From: Cytospora piceicola
Taxonomy: Eukaryota; Ascomycota; Sordariomycetes; Diaporthales; Cytosporaceae
Assembly (NCBI GenBank): GCA_023375675.1
Contig: JALQBC010000008.1
Span: 806,001 to 870,000, forward strand
DNA length: 64,000 nucleotides
Reading direction: 5' to 3'
Shown here: positions 11,244 through 23,010 of the stretch, piece after piece
Numbering within the stretch: position 1 is the first letter of the stretch
Layout: each line of letters begins with the position of its first letter
Made by a program: the position numbers and the translations under genes
Notes under the pieces: generated by a model
Database searches by the model: none
Seen by the model: the letters and a program-made list of their open reading frames with translations, nothing else
Told to the model about the DNA's origin: nothing

Positions 11244-12374
11244 CCCATCGGCGGAAGGGATCTTCGCGGTGAGCCTATCCCACAGCCCACAGGAGAGATC
11301 CAGATATTTCCCACGTGGAGATCTTTTCTCGGATGTGCAGGGGATGGCTCGCGCCTCACAAAGTGGACGTTCAAACGGTCTTCCCGGTGCTACAAGCCGC
11401 TAGGAGGAGGTTTGGCACAACAAGGATTTGGAGATGCAACACGGGTCAACCCCGATAATTCCGAGGGCGTGAGGGTATATGTGGTCAATGCCAACTGGAG
11501 CTTTTCGGCAGGCACCTCGGGACAAACGGTGTAAAAGCCTCGTTTTTTTGTTTTGTTGAACGGTTTTATGTGAAGTGGTCGATGGAACGTGATGCGATGG
11601 CAAGCTTAAGGTGTCGGAACGGACGGAGACAGGAAAAGCCGGGGCTTATTTCCGCTGCCGAGGACAGTACTTCCGTACAGTGTATCCGATCTCCATCGAT
11701 CCAAGAGAAAGAGGACGGACAACAAGAAAGGCAAGCATAGGGATACATACGAAAAGTGATATCAAAATCCATTGGGGCAATGATTGCGTAGACCAGTGAC
11801 ATCCTCCCCGAAGCACAATGGAAAATGGCGGAGTGGGTGAGTGACGATATGGCGATATCAAATAGGGCTCGTAAGGAGGGGGACAGTACGGGCACCGTGT
11901 CTCTACTTACCTAATACGTGTCCGCGGACTCAAATTGGTCTGGCTGCGTAACGAGTACTAAGTATACTCGATACGTATAATCGAGAACGTACTTGGGTGT
12001 ATACATACAACACAGGTGGTGTGCCAGCTTCAATAATTGAGCGTTGGCCGATGTCATGGTATTACAAAGTCACATCTTGCACGTGTACAGAACATAAACA
12101 AAGCCACCAACACCCCCGACGCGTCATTCTGCGCCATGCATTCTTATCAGGACACCCATAAATCCGTTACTCCGTGCTGCATGCCCCTTTCCTGGCAGAA
12201 CAACGGGGACACCCACCTTGGAGGGGGGGAGGAGGGAGGAGGAAGGAGGAAACGTTGAGTTCCAAGGTTAAAATTATAAAGTTATAAAGTAATTTATCAG
12301 ATCCCCCGAGATGGAGCTTCTGATGGCGGTACTCGGTAGCCTTTTCTCGTTGTTGAAGTCGGGTTCTTTCCATC
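11244..12374. promoter_or_regulatory. Shared divergent promoter of regulator and ABC transporter
   Basis: 1.13 kb between two divergent start codons with no supported coding region. It includes a TCCGCGGA palindrome (11921-11928), a purine-rich GGAGGGGGGAGGAGGGAGGA tract (about 12221-12255) and an AT-rich TATAAAGTTATAAAGTAA stretch at about 12275-12293 that may serve as the TATA element of the transporter, about 85-100 bp before its ATG. Confidence 0.6.
11921..11928. promoter_or_regulatory. PDRE-like site TCCGCGGA
   Basis: The octamer is identical to the pleiotropic drug response element bound by yeast Pdr1/Pdr3, which are Zn2Cys6 proteins. It lies 447 bp upstream of the ABC start codon and about 680 bp upstream of the regulator start codon. 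The identity is seen; binding is inferred. The same octamer occurs twice more in the window (33286-33293 inside a coding region and 62037-62044 in non-coding DNA), so the sequence alone is weak and the position is what matters. Confidence 0.4.
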
Positions 12375-15300
12375 ATGGCTCAAGCACCCCCTGAGACATC
12401 GGCGAGCAGCCAGATCACCTGGGCTGGAGAAGAATCTGGCGACAACTCCAGCAAGACCAGCTTCGAGGCCGACAAGGGCAACAACAGGGCCGCAGCTCCA
12501 GGATTGACTGTGACATTCAGAGATGTTGGTGTAGAGGTCCATGGTTTGGGCGAGGATTATGGGTCGACTGTTGCATCTGTTGTCCGGGGTCTGGTGCCCT
12601 CATTTGGGAAGGGGGAGAAGTCAACGAGGGTGAGTTGACCCAAACACTCTGTGTAATATTATTGGGGATGATGTTGACATTGAATTTTTCCCAGCATATC
12701 CTACAAGGCGTTTCTGGTCAAGTCCGCCCGGGTGAAATGGTGAGTTACGAGATTCCTCAGTTCGTGGTGGGTAATGTTTCTCGACATGGCAACTAACGCC
12801 TGAGCAAAGCTCCTCGTACTCGGTCGACCTGGGTCCGGATGCACCTCACTCCTCAAGATCATCACCAACATGCGGGACGAGTTCTACAAGGTGTCCGGCG
12901 ACGTTCGCTTTGGCAACTTGGGCTCGAAGCAGGCAGGACAGTTCCGTCACCAGATAGCCATGAATACCGAAGGTAAGTTTTCACCGTTTGAAAAACTTCT
13001 ATCTCATATCTGACCACCGGAAGATGACCTGCACTTCCCGACTTTGAAGGTCTCGGAGACCATGGAGTTTGCCTATTTCACCAAGAGCCCCCGGACGAAG
13101 CCCGAGCACATGTCTTCAGAGGAAGACTACGTCGATATCATGACCCAACAGACACTGTCATCACTGGGAATCGACCACACCGCGGACACAATGGTAGGCG
13201 ATGCTTACATCAGGGGTGTATCAGGCGGAGAGAGGAAGAGAGTGTCTGTGGCTGAGGTGATGTCGACACAAGCTATGCTGCAGGCCTGGGACAACTCGAC
13301 TCGAGGCCTCGATGCCAGTAACGCCCTAGACTTCGCCAAGGTACTACGCAGAGCCGCCGACACCCAGCAGAAGTCTATAGTCGCAACGCTCTACCAAGCA
13401 GGCAACGGAATCTTCAACCTCTTCGACAAGGTTCTAGTTCTCGCCGAGGGACGGGAGATGTACTATGGTCCAACATCGACCGCCAAACAGTACTTCGAGG
13501 ACATGGGTTTCAAGTGCGCCCCCGGTGCTAACATTGCCGATTTCTTGACCTCCGTTGCTGTCCACACTGAGAGGACCGTCCGCCCAGGCTACGAGGGCAA
13601 GGTCCCGAACACGGCTGAAGAGTTTGACGCGGCATACAAGCAGAGCAATCTCTTTGCGGAAATGAAGAGGAAGCAGGATTCCACGGACGAGCAGTCCCTC
13701 GCCGCTGAGGTCGCGAACCTCGAGAGGCTACGTGAGCTAGAGAAGAAGAGAAGCTTCATGTTCATGTCCCGGGAGACGAGTTCTTATCAAGTGTCCTTCG
13801 CCCGACAAGTCCAGGCCTGTACCGTGCGGTAAGTATCAGATCCCTGTCCATAGTCCTTCTGGAAGTCGATATTGTGGAATGGCTCTGATATTCTGCAACA
13901 GACAATTCAGAATCCTCTGGGGAGATCGCATGACAAAAGGCTTGCAGCTGGCCTCGGCCCTCATCGTCGCACTCGTCGCTGGAAGTCTTTTCTACAACCT
14001 CTCCGAGACTACCGGGTCTTTATTCATGCGACAAGGCGCCTTGTTCTACCCTATACTCCAATTTGGCATGAACAGCATGGCCGAGGTAACAGCATCATTC
14101 ATGGGCCGTCCTATCATCTCTCGGCACAAACGCTTCGCCTTCGCCAGGCCTGCAGCCCACGCTGTAGCTTGCGTTGCAACGGACATACCTATCACCATTG
14201 TCTTCTTCTCCCTGTTCGAGATCGTGTACTATTTCATGGTTGGCTTCGCCATGGATGCAGGCAGCTTCTTCACGCAGTGGTTCGTCTACATTCTGCTTAC
14301 GCTCAATCTATCTTCGTACTTCCGCATGGTTGGAGCGTGGTGCAAACACTTCGGTCTCGCCTCGCAGATTTCGGGATGGAGCATGATGGTGCTGATGGTG
14401 TATGCTGGGTACCTCATCCCGGTGCCGCAGATGCACCCGTGGTTCCGTTGGATCACATACATCAACCCAGTGACCTACGGGTACGGCGCCCTCATGGGCA
14501 GCGACATTGCTCCGCTGCAGATGGAGTGCGTCGAGCCCCAGTATGTGCCTTACGGCGCGGGATACGACGACCCTTCCCAGCGCAGCTGCACCCTTGCGGG
14601 CTCGACCCCGGGCTCATCGGTGGTCAGCGGCGAGAGCTACCTAGCCGCACACTATGGCGCTTCCACGCAGCACGTATGGGGTAATGTCGGCATCTTGATT
14701 GGAATGTGGATATTCTTCGCGATCATGGCGGCTATTGGCTTCGAGGTGAACCTTCAGGGTGGCGCCGGGTCGAAGGTGCTCTTTGATCGCCGGAGCAGGC
14801 AGAAGGAACTCGCCCAGTCCCACGATGTCGAGAGGACCGGCGGCCACGACATTGCGAAGGGTTCGACGTCCGATGAGGTTCTCGCGGAGAAAGGCGGCGC
14901 GGAGAAAGGCAGCACCGAGGGAGACAGCGACTCCTCCCCCAAGGCTGGCCAGACCGTCTTCACCTTCCGAGACATCAGCTACTTTGTCCAACACGCCGGA
15001 CAGGAGAAGCAGCTCCTCCAAGACGTCTCGGGGTATGTCAAGCCGGGCAAGCTCGTCGCCCTGATGGGCAGCTCGGGCGCCGGGAAGACCACACTGATGG
15101 ACACGCTTGCGCAGAGGAAGGACAGCGGGCGTCTGGAGGGACACATCAAGGTCAACGGCAAGCCGCAGGGGATCAGCTTCCAGCGGGAGACGGGATACTG
15201 CGAGCAGAACGACGTCCACGAGCCGACCTCGACCGTGCGGGAGGCCCTCCTGTTCTCCGCGCGCCTGCGCCAGAGCCACGACACCCCAGACGCGGAGAAG

Positions 15301-17012
15301 GTCGCATACGTGGAGCACATCATGGAGCTCCTGGAGCTCACGCCGCTGCAGCACGCCATCGTCGGCACCACCGGGTCCGGGCTGTCCATCGAGCAGCGGA
15401 AGCGCCTGACCATCGGCACCGAGCTCGTCGCCAAGCCCTCCCTCCTCTTCCTGGACGAGCCCACCTCGGGCCTCGACGGGCAGTCCGCCTACGAGATCTG
15501 CCGGTTCATGCGCAAGCTCGCGTCGGCGGGCCAGACCATCATCGCGACCATCCACCAGCCGTCGGCCGCGCTGTTCGAGACCTTCGACGTGCTGCTCCTG
15601 CTCGCGCGCGGGGGCCGCACGACGTACTTTGGGCCCACGGGCGCCGAGTCGGCCGAGGTCCTCGAGTACTTTGCGCAGAACGGCGCGCCCTGCCCCCGCG
15701 AGGCGAACCCGGCCGAGCACATCGTCGACGTCGTCCAGGGCCGCCTGGGCACCGACGCCGACTGGCCGCGGCTCTGGGACGCGTCGCCGCAGAGGCGGCA
15801 GGCCATGGACGAGCTCGCGCGGCTGGAGGCCATGCAGCCCCCGCCCGAGAAGGCGGGCGGCGACCAGGGCCTGAGGGACTACGCCGCGCCGCTCGGCTAC
15901 CAGATCCGCATGGTCACCGAGCGCCAGGTCACGGCGCTGTGGCGGAACCCGGACTACGTCTGGAACAAGATCGGGCTGCACGTCATCAACGCCCTCTTCG
16001 GCGGCTTCACCTTCTGGAAGATCGGCTCTGGGAGCTTCGACATGCAGCTGCGGCTGATGTCCGTCTTCAACTTTGTGTTTGTCGCGCCGGGCTGTATCAA
16101 CCAGATGCAGCCCATGTTCATGAGCAACAGGGACATCTTCGAGACGCGCGAGAAGAAGTCCAAGACGTACAAGTGGCTGGCGTTCATCTCGGCGCAGCTG
16201 ATCGCTGAGATCCCCTGGTTGATCATCTGCGGGACCGTCTACTTTGGGTGTTGGTACTTCACCTCCGGGTTTCCGGTCGAGGCTAGCAAGTCTGGCCAGG
16301 TGTACCTCGAGATGCTGCGTAAGTGAACCACCCACCTCAAAGTAACCCGCTCCTTAATTATAGCCCAGCCCAGCCCAGCTGACCAAGCGCCCCGCAACAG
16401 TCTACGAGTTCCTCTACACCTCCATCGGCCAGGCCATAGCGGCCTACAGCCCGAACGAGCTCTTCGCCGCGCTGGCCAACCCGGTGCTCATCGGCTGCGG
16501 CCTCATCCCCTTCGCCGGCGTCCTGGTGCCGTACAGCCAGATACAGGCGTTCTGGCGGTACTGGCTCTACTACCTCAACCCCTTCAGCTACCTCATCGGG
16601 GCCCTGGTCACGCCCGTGGCGTGGGACGCCAAGGTGAAGTGCCTCAAGCGCGAGCTGACCAGCATCCCGCTGCCGTCCAACGCCACCTGCGGGGAGTACA
16701 TGAGCGACTTCCTGGCGGCCAACGCGGGGTACGTGGTCGACCCGTCGAGCGCGACGAGCTGCGAGTACTGCGAGTACAGCCAGGGGGCAGACTACCTCAA
16801 GACGTTGAACATCAAGGCCAAGTACTATGGGTGGAGAGATGTAAGTTCACTTCCTCGTGTCCCCGACCCCAGCCAGCTGGGCTTGACGGCGACGATGCTG
16901 ACAAATGAATGTCTCGCAGGTCGGAATCACAGCTCTCTTCTGTATCTCCTCGTACGCCTTGGTCTTCCTCATGATGAAATTGAGGAGCAAAGCGACGAAG
17001 ACGGCCGCCTAG
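12375..17012 (+). CDS. PDR-type (ABCG) full-length ABC transporter
   Basis: Seven exons (12375-12629, 12695-12739, 12810-12972, 13024-13828, 13902-16318, 16401-16840, 16920-17012) encode 1405 aa in the order NBD1-TMD1-NBD2-TMD2 expected of fungal pleiotropic drug resistance pumps. NBD1 has the PDR-type Walker [10 protein letters not shown] (105-113), signature [10 protein letters not shown] (about 220) and the degenerate Walker [11 protein letters not shown] (about 243). Its H-loop position is Tyr (ATLYQ), as usual in this family. NBD2 has canonical Walker [10 protein letters not shown] (812), a diverged signature LSIEQRKR (917) and Walker [13 protein letters not shown] (941-942 DE). TMD1 follows exon 5 start; TMD2 ends in a short hydrophobic exon and a basic tail. 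The N-terminus is shorter than in many PDR pumps. The likely role is ATP-driven export of hydrophobic toxicants or metabolites across the plasma membrane. The divergent Zn2Cys6 neighbour is its probable regulator. Confidence 0.95.
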
Positions 17013-18714
17013 TCTCCTGACGAGCAGGAGATGCGGATTCGGTCTGTTCATCTGTGGCATTCAAGTCTGTCTACATGCGACAGCTGTTTCAAGGTGATAA
17101 TACTTGGTTGCATCGAGTGAGCCGGCACGCCAGAAGCCTTGATGTGGCCCGGCTCCAGACCCCAAATGCATAGACTATATTTTTAATGCGCGATAATGAT
17201 AGAGACGCGTCAATGGATAGACGATATAGACGGGCATGGGATCCAGTGCAGACTGGGTGTATAGATGTCAGGAATGAATTTTATCATGAGTAGATTGCAA
17301 AAACACTCACGTAATATCCATCACCGTGATTCACCTGAAATGCAGCATTCACGGTCCGCGTAGACAAATGATCAGGTGGAGTTTGTGTTCCTTGGCAGAG
17401 TGCGTGCAACTGCGAATTCGTCATGAGGCTCAGACGAGTTTGTGGACTTGGAGTGCCCAAAGCTGCCCAGTGCCGGTCAAGTCATAGCCCAGACCAAGCC
17501 CCAACCATGAATCGAATCAGACCTTGCTGTATATGCTTACATGTTTTTGGTGTGATATTGTCTCGTCAAATTTGGCCAAACAGGCTGGGCACATCTGCAT
17601 GCCCGACACCATGTGATGGGAATCGGTAGGTTACACGAGGAAAAGTGAGACTAGTTGGACTGTATCGACGTTTATGTTGTACTAGATCGACAGGTTTTCT
17701 GTTGGTCAGGTCGTGCGCGATGATGCACAGGCGGCATTTTGGCACCAGGTAGTATTGAGCGTGCCGACGACCACAGCGTCAAACTTGGATAATGTTCTCT
17801 CAACGCCAGGGCGTGCGCATGTCAAAGCGGCACTCACACACAGGCGAGCCTTTTGACCCACGAAAACACGACAAGATCCGTCTTGCGTGCTGGACCGTTT
17901 GTCCCCGATCCCAAAGCAACCAACCACATACGGGGTTCTCGGTTGGACAGCGCCGCAGTACAGTTGGCAGGTGGCAGAGGAGGCCAGACGACGCCAAAAA
18001 GGATTGATCGAGCGGGCCGGCCGGCGACAACGAAACCCGGAGTTCACGACAGCTGCCGAGCAAAAAAAAGGCGGAACCCAATCTTATATATAGAAAATCC
18101 CCAATGTCAGATCACACATGTCCAGAGATGTACATACATAGGCGCCGCAATGTAACACAGCCCATCTGATTCGGTCCTTTGGCCGCTTGGCAGGCTGGTG
18201 CGCATTTGATTGTCCAAACCCCAGAAAAAGAATTGGGCTGGATCGTCAGGGTCGTGACATTTGTTACCTACTATATGTAAATACAGGGTATTGACAACCC
18301 CCAGAACCCCAGTACATAAGCCCCCTGAACAAGGGAACATGTAGAAATGCTTGCAGGTCGTTAGGTGGTTCGAGGGTGATGTGGATCGTTATGACGGCGA
18401 CGCCATTTGAACTCTATACCTGAGAGATCCATGTGTCATGGCCGTTGACCGACACGGGTTGACGGGGCCGGATATACGTGTCAGGTGCTGACAGTGGTGC
18501 TGCTACTGTCCGCTAGTATGTAATACACGGGAGCGGCTGAACGGGTTGGATGAGCGATCTGCCCTGATCTGCCCTGATCAGCTCAGATCTGCCGTTAACG
18601 AGCTAAGAAAGAAAGTTAGCAATTGACTATTGTGTACTGCCCTGACTGCCAGCTGTTATCTCTGCGTTTTCGTTGTCAATGGAGTAGCCCCGGAGTTGAG
18701 TAGTGGTCCCCAGG

Positions 18715-18836
18715 CAGCAGAGGGGACTGGAAGGGAGTGGGAACCGGAGGAGGACATCTGGAGCAGGAGGAGCAGGAGGAAAAGGTCCGAGAAAAGAAGA
18801 AGAGGGAAAAGGAAAAGGAAAAGAGATGATGATGAT
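18715..18836 (+). repeat. Purine-rich strand-asymmetric tract
   Basis: About 120 bp almost purely G and A on the plus strand (GGAGGA, GAAAAG and AAGGAAAAGG units), ending in GATGATGATGATGCTGCTG. Such polypurine tracts can form triplex or R-loop structures. Here it is non-coding and lies about 2.3 kb upstream of the GH79 start. Confidence 0.7.
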
Positions 18837-19745
18837 GCTGCTGAAGCCGGGTGTGTGCATTCGTGTGCATATGTGTGTGCCAAGTCTGGTCACCAATCTA
18901 TTACCGTCAATCCTGTTTGTAACGTACACAGTACAGTACAGACAGAATGTTGCAGGTCGCAGAGAACATTTTGGAAACGTTCTATTCCAGACCTGGCAAA
19001 GCTCCCAGGATCCTTCCTGCCGCCATCGCGGTTGGATCGGCGATGTATGCATGTTACCTAAATACAGTACTGTGTCACAGCCGCGCTGCAGCCAGGCAGG
19101 CGACCCGCTGATAGGGTGGCACTGCAGCCGGCATAACAGGGAAAACTATAGAAAGCGTCAGCAGAGCTGCAGATGGCGTCAACGGTCCTATGTATCAGTC
19201 AGTCAGTGTACCTAGGTAGGTATGTGGTGCCTTTTCCTGTTGAAGACTGGAAGAGTGGCTTCTTTGGCCTTGCTGCCTTGCTTTGAGTCCAGCCAGGAAT
19301 CAGCAGTTGTCATGTCTTCTTGTGCGAGGTGAGAATGAGTTGTGGATCGTGGCAGTACCGAGATTTCATCCCTGGACCACGCAGGCAGATCAGAAAGATG
19401 TGGAAGGCGGTATGGAAACGGTAGGCGGTCAGGATTGTTTGGTGTTTGCTGTACTGTACTGTGGTAACAAGCTGAGAAGTACCTCTAGGTAGGTATGCGA
19501 CTGGATCTGGATCTGCACCCGAAACTGTGGGACCCCCGTGGCTGGCATTCTTTAGATTACCAGATTACATAACCCGCTGTACAAACCATTCTTGGTACCA
19601 GGGTACCTACCAGGATACCAAGATATAGGGCACGTCCACTAAAACAGTAGCGTTTCTGGCCTGCTGGGCATGCTGGGCATTGTATGCTGGGGCGCTGGTG
19701 GTGCAGCAGCTTGCAGGGCCAGAGCCAGTCGCTGATATTCCTGAA

Positions 19746-19798
19746 CAACAGCAGCAGCAGGAACAACAGCAGGAGCAGCAGCAAGCAGCAGCAGCAGA
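19746..19798 (+). repeat. Imperfect CAG/CAA trinucleotide repeat
   Basis: Imperfect array of CAG, CAA and GAG triplets. In one frame it would read as poly-Gln/Ala, but the surrounding frame lacks any gene signature, so I call it a microsatellite in upstream DNA. Confidence 0.75.
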
Positions 19799-21135
19799 GC
19801 CAAGTTGCAGGAGCACGCTCTGTATCCAGAATCTAGATGTTCCTTTCCGTCTTGGTGACGTCATAATAACTGGAGACATCACCGTTACAGCGCCAGCGGG
19901 CACCACCGGCACCAACTGGATGGCCTGGGCCGCCTGGCGACCACAGGACTTGTTGCTGCTGCTTGGCTGCTTGGCTTACCATTGTACCTACCTAAGTAGG
20001 TACCTAGGTAAGTGTGTAATGGCTGGCTTGGGTGACGCGCAACTCTTATCATGATCCAATTCCCGGTTTTTGGTGGCTCTAACAACAACAACAATTGCTC
20101 TCGTGATATCTGAATATGTGCACCAGATCCTCTTTCTCAGCACTTGAGACCCAGAAAAAAAGAAGCCGTGTTTACCGTTTCCACGCGCTACCTATGCTCC
20201 ATTGGCCCCATGTGTTCTTCAGCAACTCTGCAGTTGTCTCTTGTCGTTCCAACTGCCCAGCTTACCGACGTCAGCGAGATCCACCTTTGCAAGGCTAGAA
20301 ATCTCCGACCACCTCTTTTTTTTTTCCTTTCTCGATTTCTTTCCCCCCCAGGGGGCACCCCCCATGGTCATCTTCCGTTCTGCCCGTTTTTTGTTCACTA
20401 AATCCGCAATTTCCTGTACTAGCGCCTTGTAACACCGCGCGTAATAGTGATCTGGACTCCCGTCAGTCCGTCTCGTTCGTCCTTGGCTCCATTCATCCTT
20501 GTGACTTTTTCCCTGTCCTGCCCAGCCTGCCTTGCGCTTGCCATATGTGCTCATTTCCCATATTGAAAAACCCAACCCAACTGGCCCTAATCTCTCCTTC
20601 GTCCTTTCCCCAGACAATTCTACATATTTATTCGCCCGAGCGTCTCTTTCCTTAGCGACATTGGCACCCATCGGCACCTATCCACCGCATTGGCCTGGCC
20701 ACCTTTCCGCCATCCACCGTCCTGCACTACACCTACACAGTACCTACAACTTACCTTGGCACCTTGTTCCCATACCGCCCTTTCCTTCTCTTTTTTCTAG
20801 CCTAATCCGGTGTGGTCTTTCCCGGTCTCGGTCTTGGGTGGCATAGCGTTGCGCTCGTTTCTCCATTTGAAGAGTTGGATCGCCACGTTCTACGACGTAA
20901 AAAGCAACCCAAAAAAACCCCCGTCACACACCATCTGTCCTCTCTCAGTCACTGCTTCCTGCACCTTTCTGCAAGCCATCTACGCAACTACAACGGTGCT
21001 GTTTTCTCCAAGACGCTAGAGTTCGGGTTCCTGCAGTAGGCCCAGCATCAGCATCATCACCAGCACCAGCACCAGCACCACCAGCCAGCGCAACACCACA
21101 CACCAGAAGCAGAAGCAGAAAAACCACAAGTCAAC

Positions 21136-23010
21136 ATGGTCGGTCGTAAATCACGGGCCCTCGCAGGTGCCCTTGTGAGCTCACACCTGCTCACCTCCGC
21201 CGTGGCCGATAGCTCCATCACCTTGGACCTCACATCAACTCCCTCGGGCCTCTCTCAGATTGTCGACCTCTCCTTTGGCGGCTTCGGCATAGAACCATCC
21301 CAGCTGTTCTCTTACACTGGCGGCGAAACACCCAATGAGTTGACCATCACCCTCCTCGAGAACCTCGGCAACTACACCGGCAAGCCACCACACTTCCGTA
21401 TCGGAGGAAACACCCAGGACTACATGATCTACAGTGAATCCAACGACAACTGGTATGTGGCCACAAACAAGAACGCCGTCGGCGCCGGAAACATTGCCTT
21501 CGACAGCATGCTCCTCGGTCCCCGTTTCTTCGAGGCTGCGAACCGCCTGCCCACCGGCACCCCCGTCACCTGGGGTCTGAACCTGGCCTATGATCTGGAC
21601 GACTACGTAGACCAGATTGTTCTTATGGCGAAACAGGTCTTGTCCAGCGCAACCAGCCTCGACATCGTTGCCTTCGAGATCGGAAACGAGCCGGACCTGT
21701 ATAGCTCCAACGGCTTCCGCGACTCCTCTTGGACCTCGACCCTGTACTCCCAGCAGTGGCTCAACAGAGCTGCTGCGGTGTACGCGCAAGTTAACGAGCC
21801 CGCCGGCCTGCCAGCCGGATTCTTTGAGGCCGGTGCCACTTCGCATACCAGCGGCACCACCTTCGATATCAGCGCCATGGCCGCCACGTCGCCATCAGTC
21901 GAAGACAAGCTCAACGGCTCCATCTACCTCTCCACTTGGAACCAGCATGATTACAGCTACTTTGTCTCCGTCACCGCCTACGACCTGACACTGGAGACCA
22001 TCATGAACTTCGAGACCACCGAGACCCAATTCGGCACCTGGCTCGCCCAGATCCAACAGGCCGCCGCGACCGGTTATCCCTACGCCCTGCGTGAGATGGG
22101 CATGGTGGGACCTCTGGGTGTGTCGAATGTGAGCGATACCTTCGGAGGCGCTCTGTACACTCTTAACTTCTTGCTGTACGCTGCAACTCTGAACGTCAGC
22201 GGCGTGAACTTCCACATGACCGCCGACAGCTACACCTCTGCATGGCAGCCAGGCAGCTTGGATGGTCTCGGACCCCACGTCCGACCCATTTACTACGGCC
22301 ACGCCGCCTTCAACCAGATCATTGGCCCAACCTGCCAGGCCCAGATTGCCCCATACTCGCTGTCTGGTGTGCCCTCTGATTACGCAAGCTTCGTCAGGGC
22401 GTACTCCATCTACCACGGCGGTTCGCTGCAGTCTATCGCGGTCATCAATTCCAAGGTGGCCAACGTCACCGAGACGAACAAGGCCAATCTTACCGTATCT
22501 GTGACGCTGCCGACATCATTGGCTGGCAAGACGGTTCATCTGGCCTACCTGACCAATGACGGTATGGATGCCAAGTACAACACCACCTGGAACGGTCTCA
22601 GCTACGAGCAAGACAGTCTCGGCACTGCAACCCAGGTGGATGACTCTGACGAGACTGTGACCGTTGGGGACGACGGTACTCTTTCCTTCAGTGTCAGAGA
22701 TTCCGCGGCCGTAGTGGCCAACATCGGCTCCAAGGTCGGAGATGGCCTCGAGCCTGACAAGACCGCGTGCTCGGCCATGGCCTCGCGTACCCCCGGAACA
22801 AATACAAGCACCGCAGGGACGTCATCATCTGTGGCGTCGGCTACCAGTAAGCCAACCAGCGACAGCAGTGGTTCTTCTTCGGGCGGCGATAGTAAATCTT
22901 CAGGTGATGCTGACTCCAGCGCAGGGGCTCCAGCTTTAACGCTGTCATCTGGCGTTCTCGTGGCTTGTGTTGTACCTATCATTTCCCTGATAACGGGCTT
23001 CTTCCTCTAG
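21136..23010 (+). CDS. Glycoside hydrolase family 79 (beta-glucuronidase-like), secreted, probably GPI-anchored
   Basis: Single exon, 624 aa. An N-terminal signal peptide ends near ADS at about residues 24-26. The catalytic (beta/alpha)8 barrel carries EIGNEPD with the acid/base Glu at 185 and REMGMVGP with the nucleophile Glu at 320, matching clan GH-A retaining enzymes. Other GH79 landmarks are FRIGGNTQD near residue 95, GVNFHMT and RPIYYGH, followed by the C-terminal beta-sandwich. Residues about 545-600 are Ser/Thr/Gly-rich and the last 20 are hydrophobic, a layout expected of a GPI-anchored surface enzyme. The family includes beta-glucuronidases, 4-O-methyl-glucuronidases and heparanase relatives; a role on glucuronic-acid side chains of arabinogalactan or wall glycans is inferred. 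The start is supported by the signal peptide and an A at -3 (CAACATGG). Confidence 0.93.
   Translation: MVGRKSRALAGALVSSHLLTSAVADSSITLDLTSTPSGLSQIVDLSFGGFGIEPSQLFSYTGGETPNELTITLLENLGNYTGKPPHFRIGGNTQDYMIYSESNDNWYVATNKNAVGAGNIAFDSMLLGPRFFEAANRLPTGTPVTWGLNLAYDLDDYVDQIVLMAKQVLSSATSLDIVAFEIGNEPDLYSSNGFRDSSWTSTLYSQQWLNRAAAVYAQVNEPAGLPAGFFEAGATSHTSGTTFDISAMAATSPSVEDKLNGSIYLSTWNQHDYSYFVSVTAYDLTLETIMNFETTETQFGTWLAQIQQAAATGYPYALREMGMVGPLGVSNVSDTFGGALYTLNFLLYAATLNVSGVNFHMTADSYTSAWQPGSLDGLGPHVRPIYYGHAAFNQIIGPTCQAQIAPYSLSGVPSDYASFVRAYSIYHGGSLQSIAVINSKVANVTETNKANLTVSVTLPTSLAGKTVHLAYLTNDGMDAKYNTTWNGLSYEQDSLGTATQVDDSDETVTVGDDGTLSFSVRDSAAVVANIGSKVGDGLEPDKTACSAMASRTPGTNTSTAGTSSSVASATSKPTSDSSGSSSGGDSKSSGDADSSAGAPALTLSSGVLVACVVPIISLITGFFL

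Larger units (their letters stand above)
17013..21135. other. 4.1-kb intergenic region; distal part is the GH79 leader
   Basis: No gene can be supported. Contents include a strongly purine-rich tract (18715-18836), a CAG-rich tract (19746-19798), and several TACCTAGGTA-like palindromic strings (about 19207-19222, 19484-19496, 19984-20011). From about 20150 to 21135 there is a long C/T-rich sequence ending in CAC/CAG/CAT repeats (about 21038-21090), characteristic of a fungal promoter and 5' UTR for the gene at 21136. Open frames at 17706-18155, 18630-19215 and 19680-20054 owe their length to biased composition. Confidence 0.5.

Noticed and set aside
14641..16335. 564-codon open frame on the minus strand
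   Set aside because: It is the antisense shadow of ABC transporter exon 5, whose high GC at third codon positions removes stops; its translation is low-complexity and has no domain.
18630..19215. Overlapping plus-strand frames rich in Arg, Lys and Glu
   Set aside because: They translate a purine-rich tract in two frames at once, so composition rather than coding keeps them open.
19680..20054. 124-codon frame with a poly-Gln/Ala run
   Set aside because: Its length depends on a CAG microsatellite; no homology, and it lies in the upstream region of another gene.
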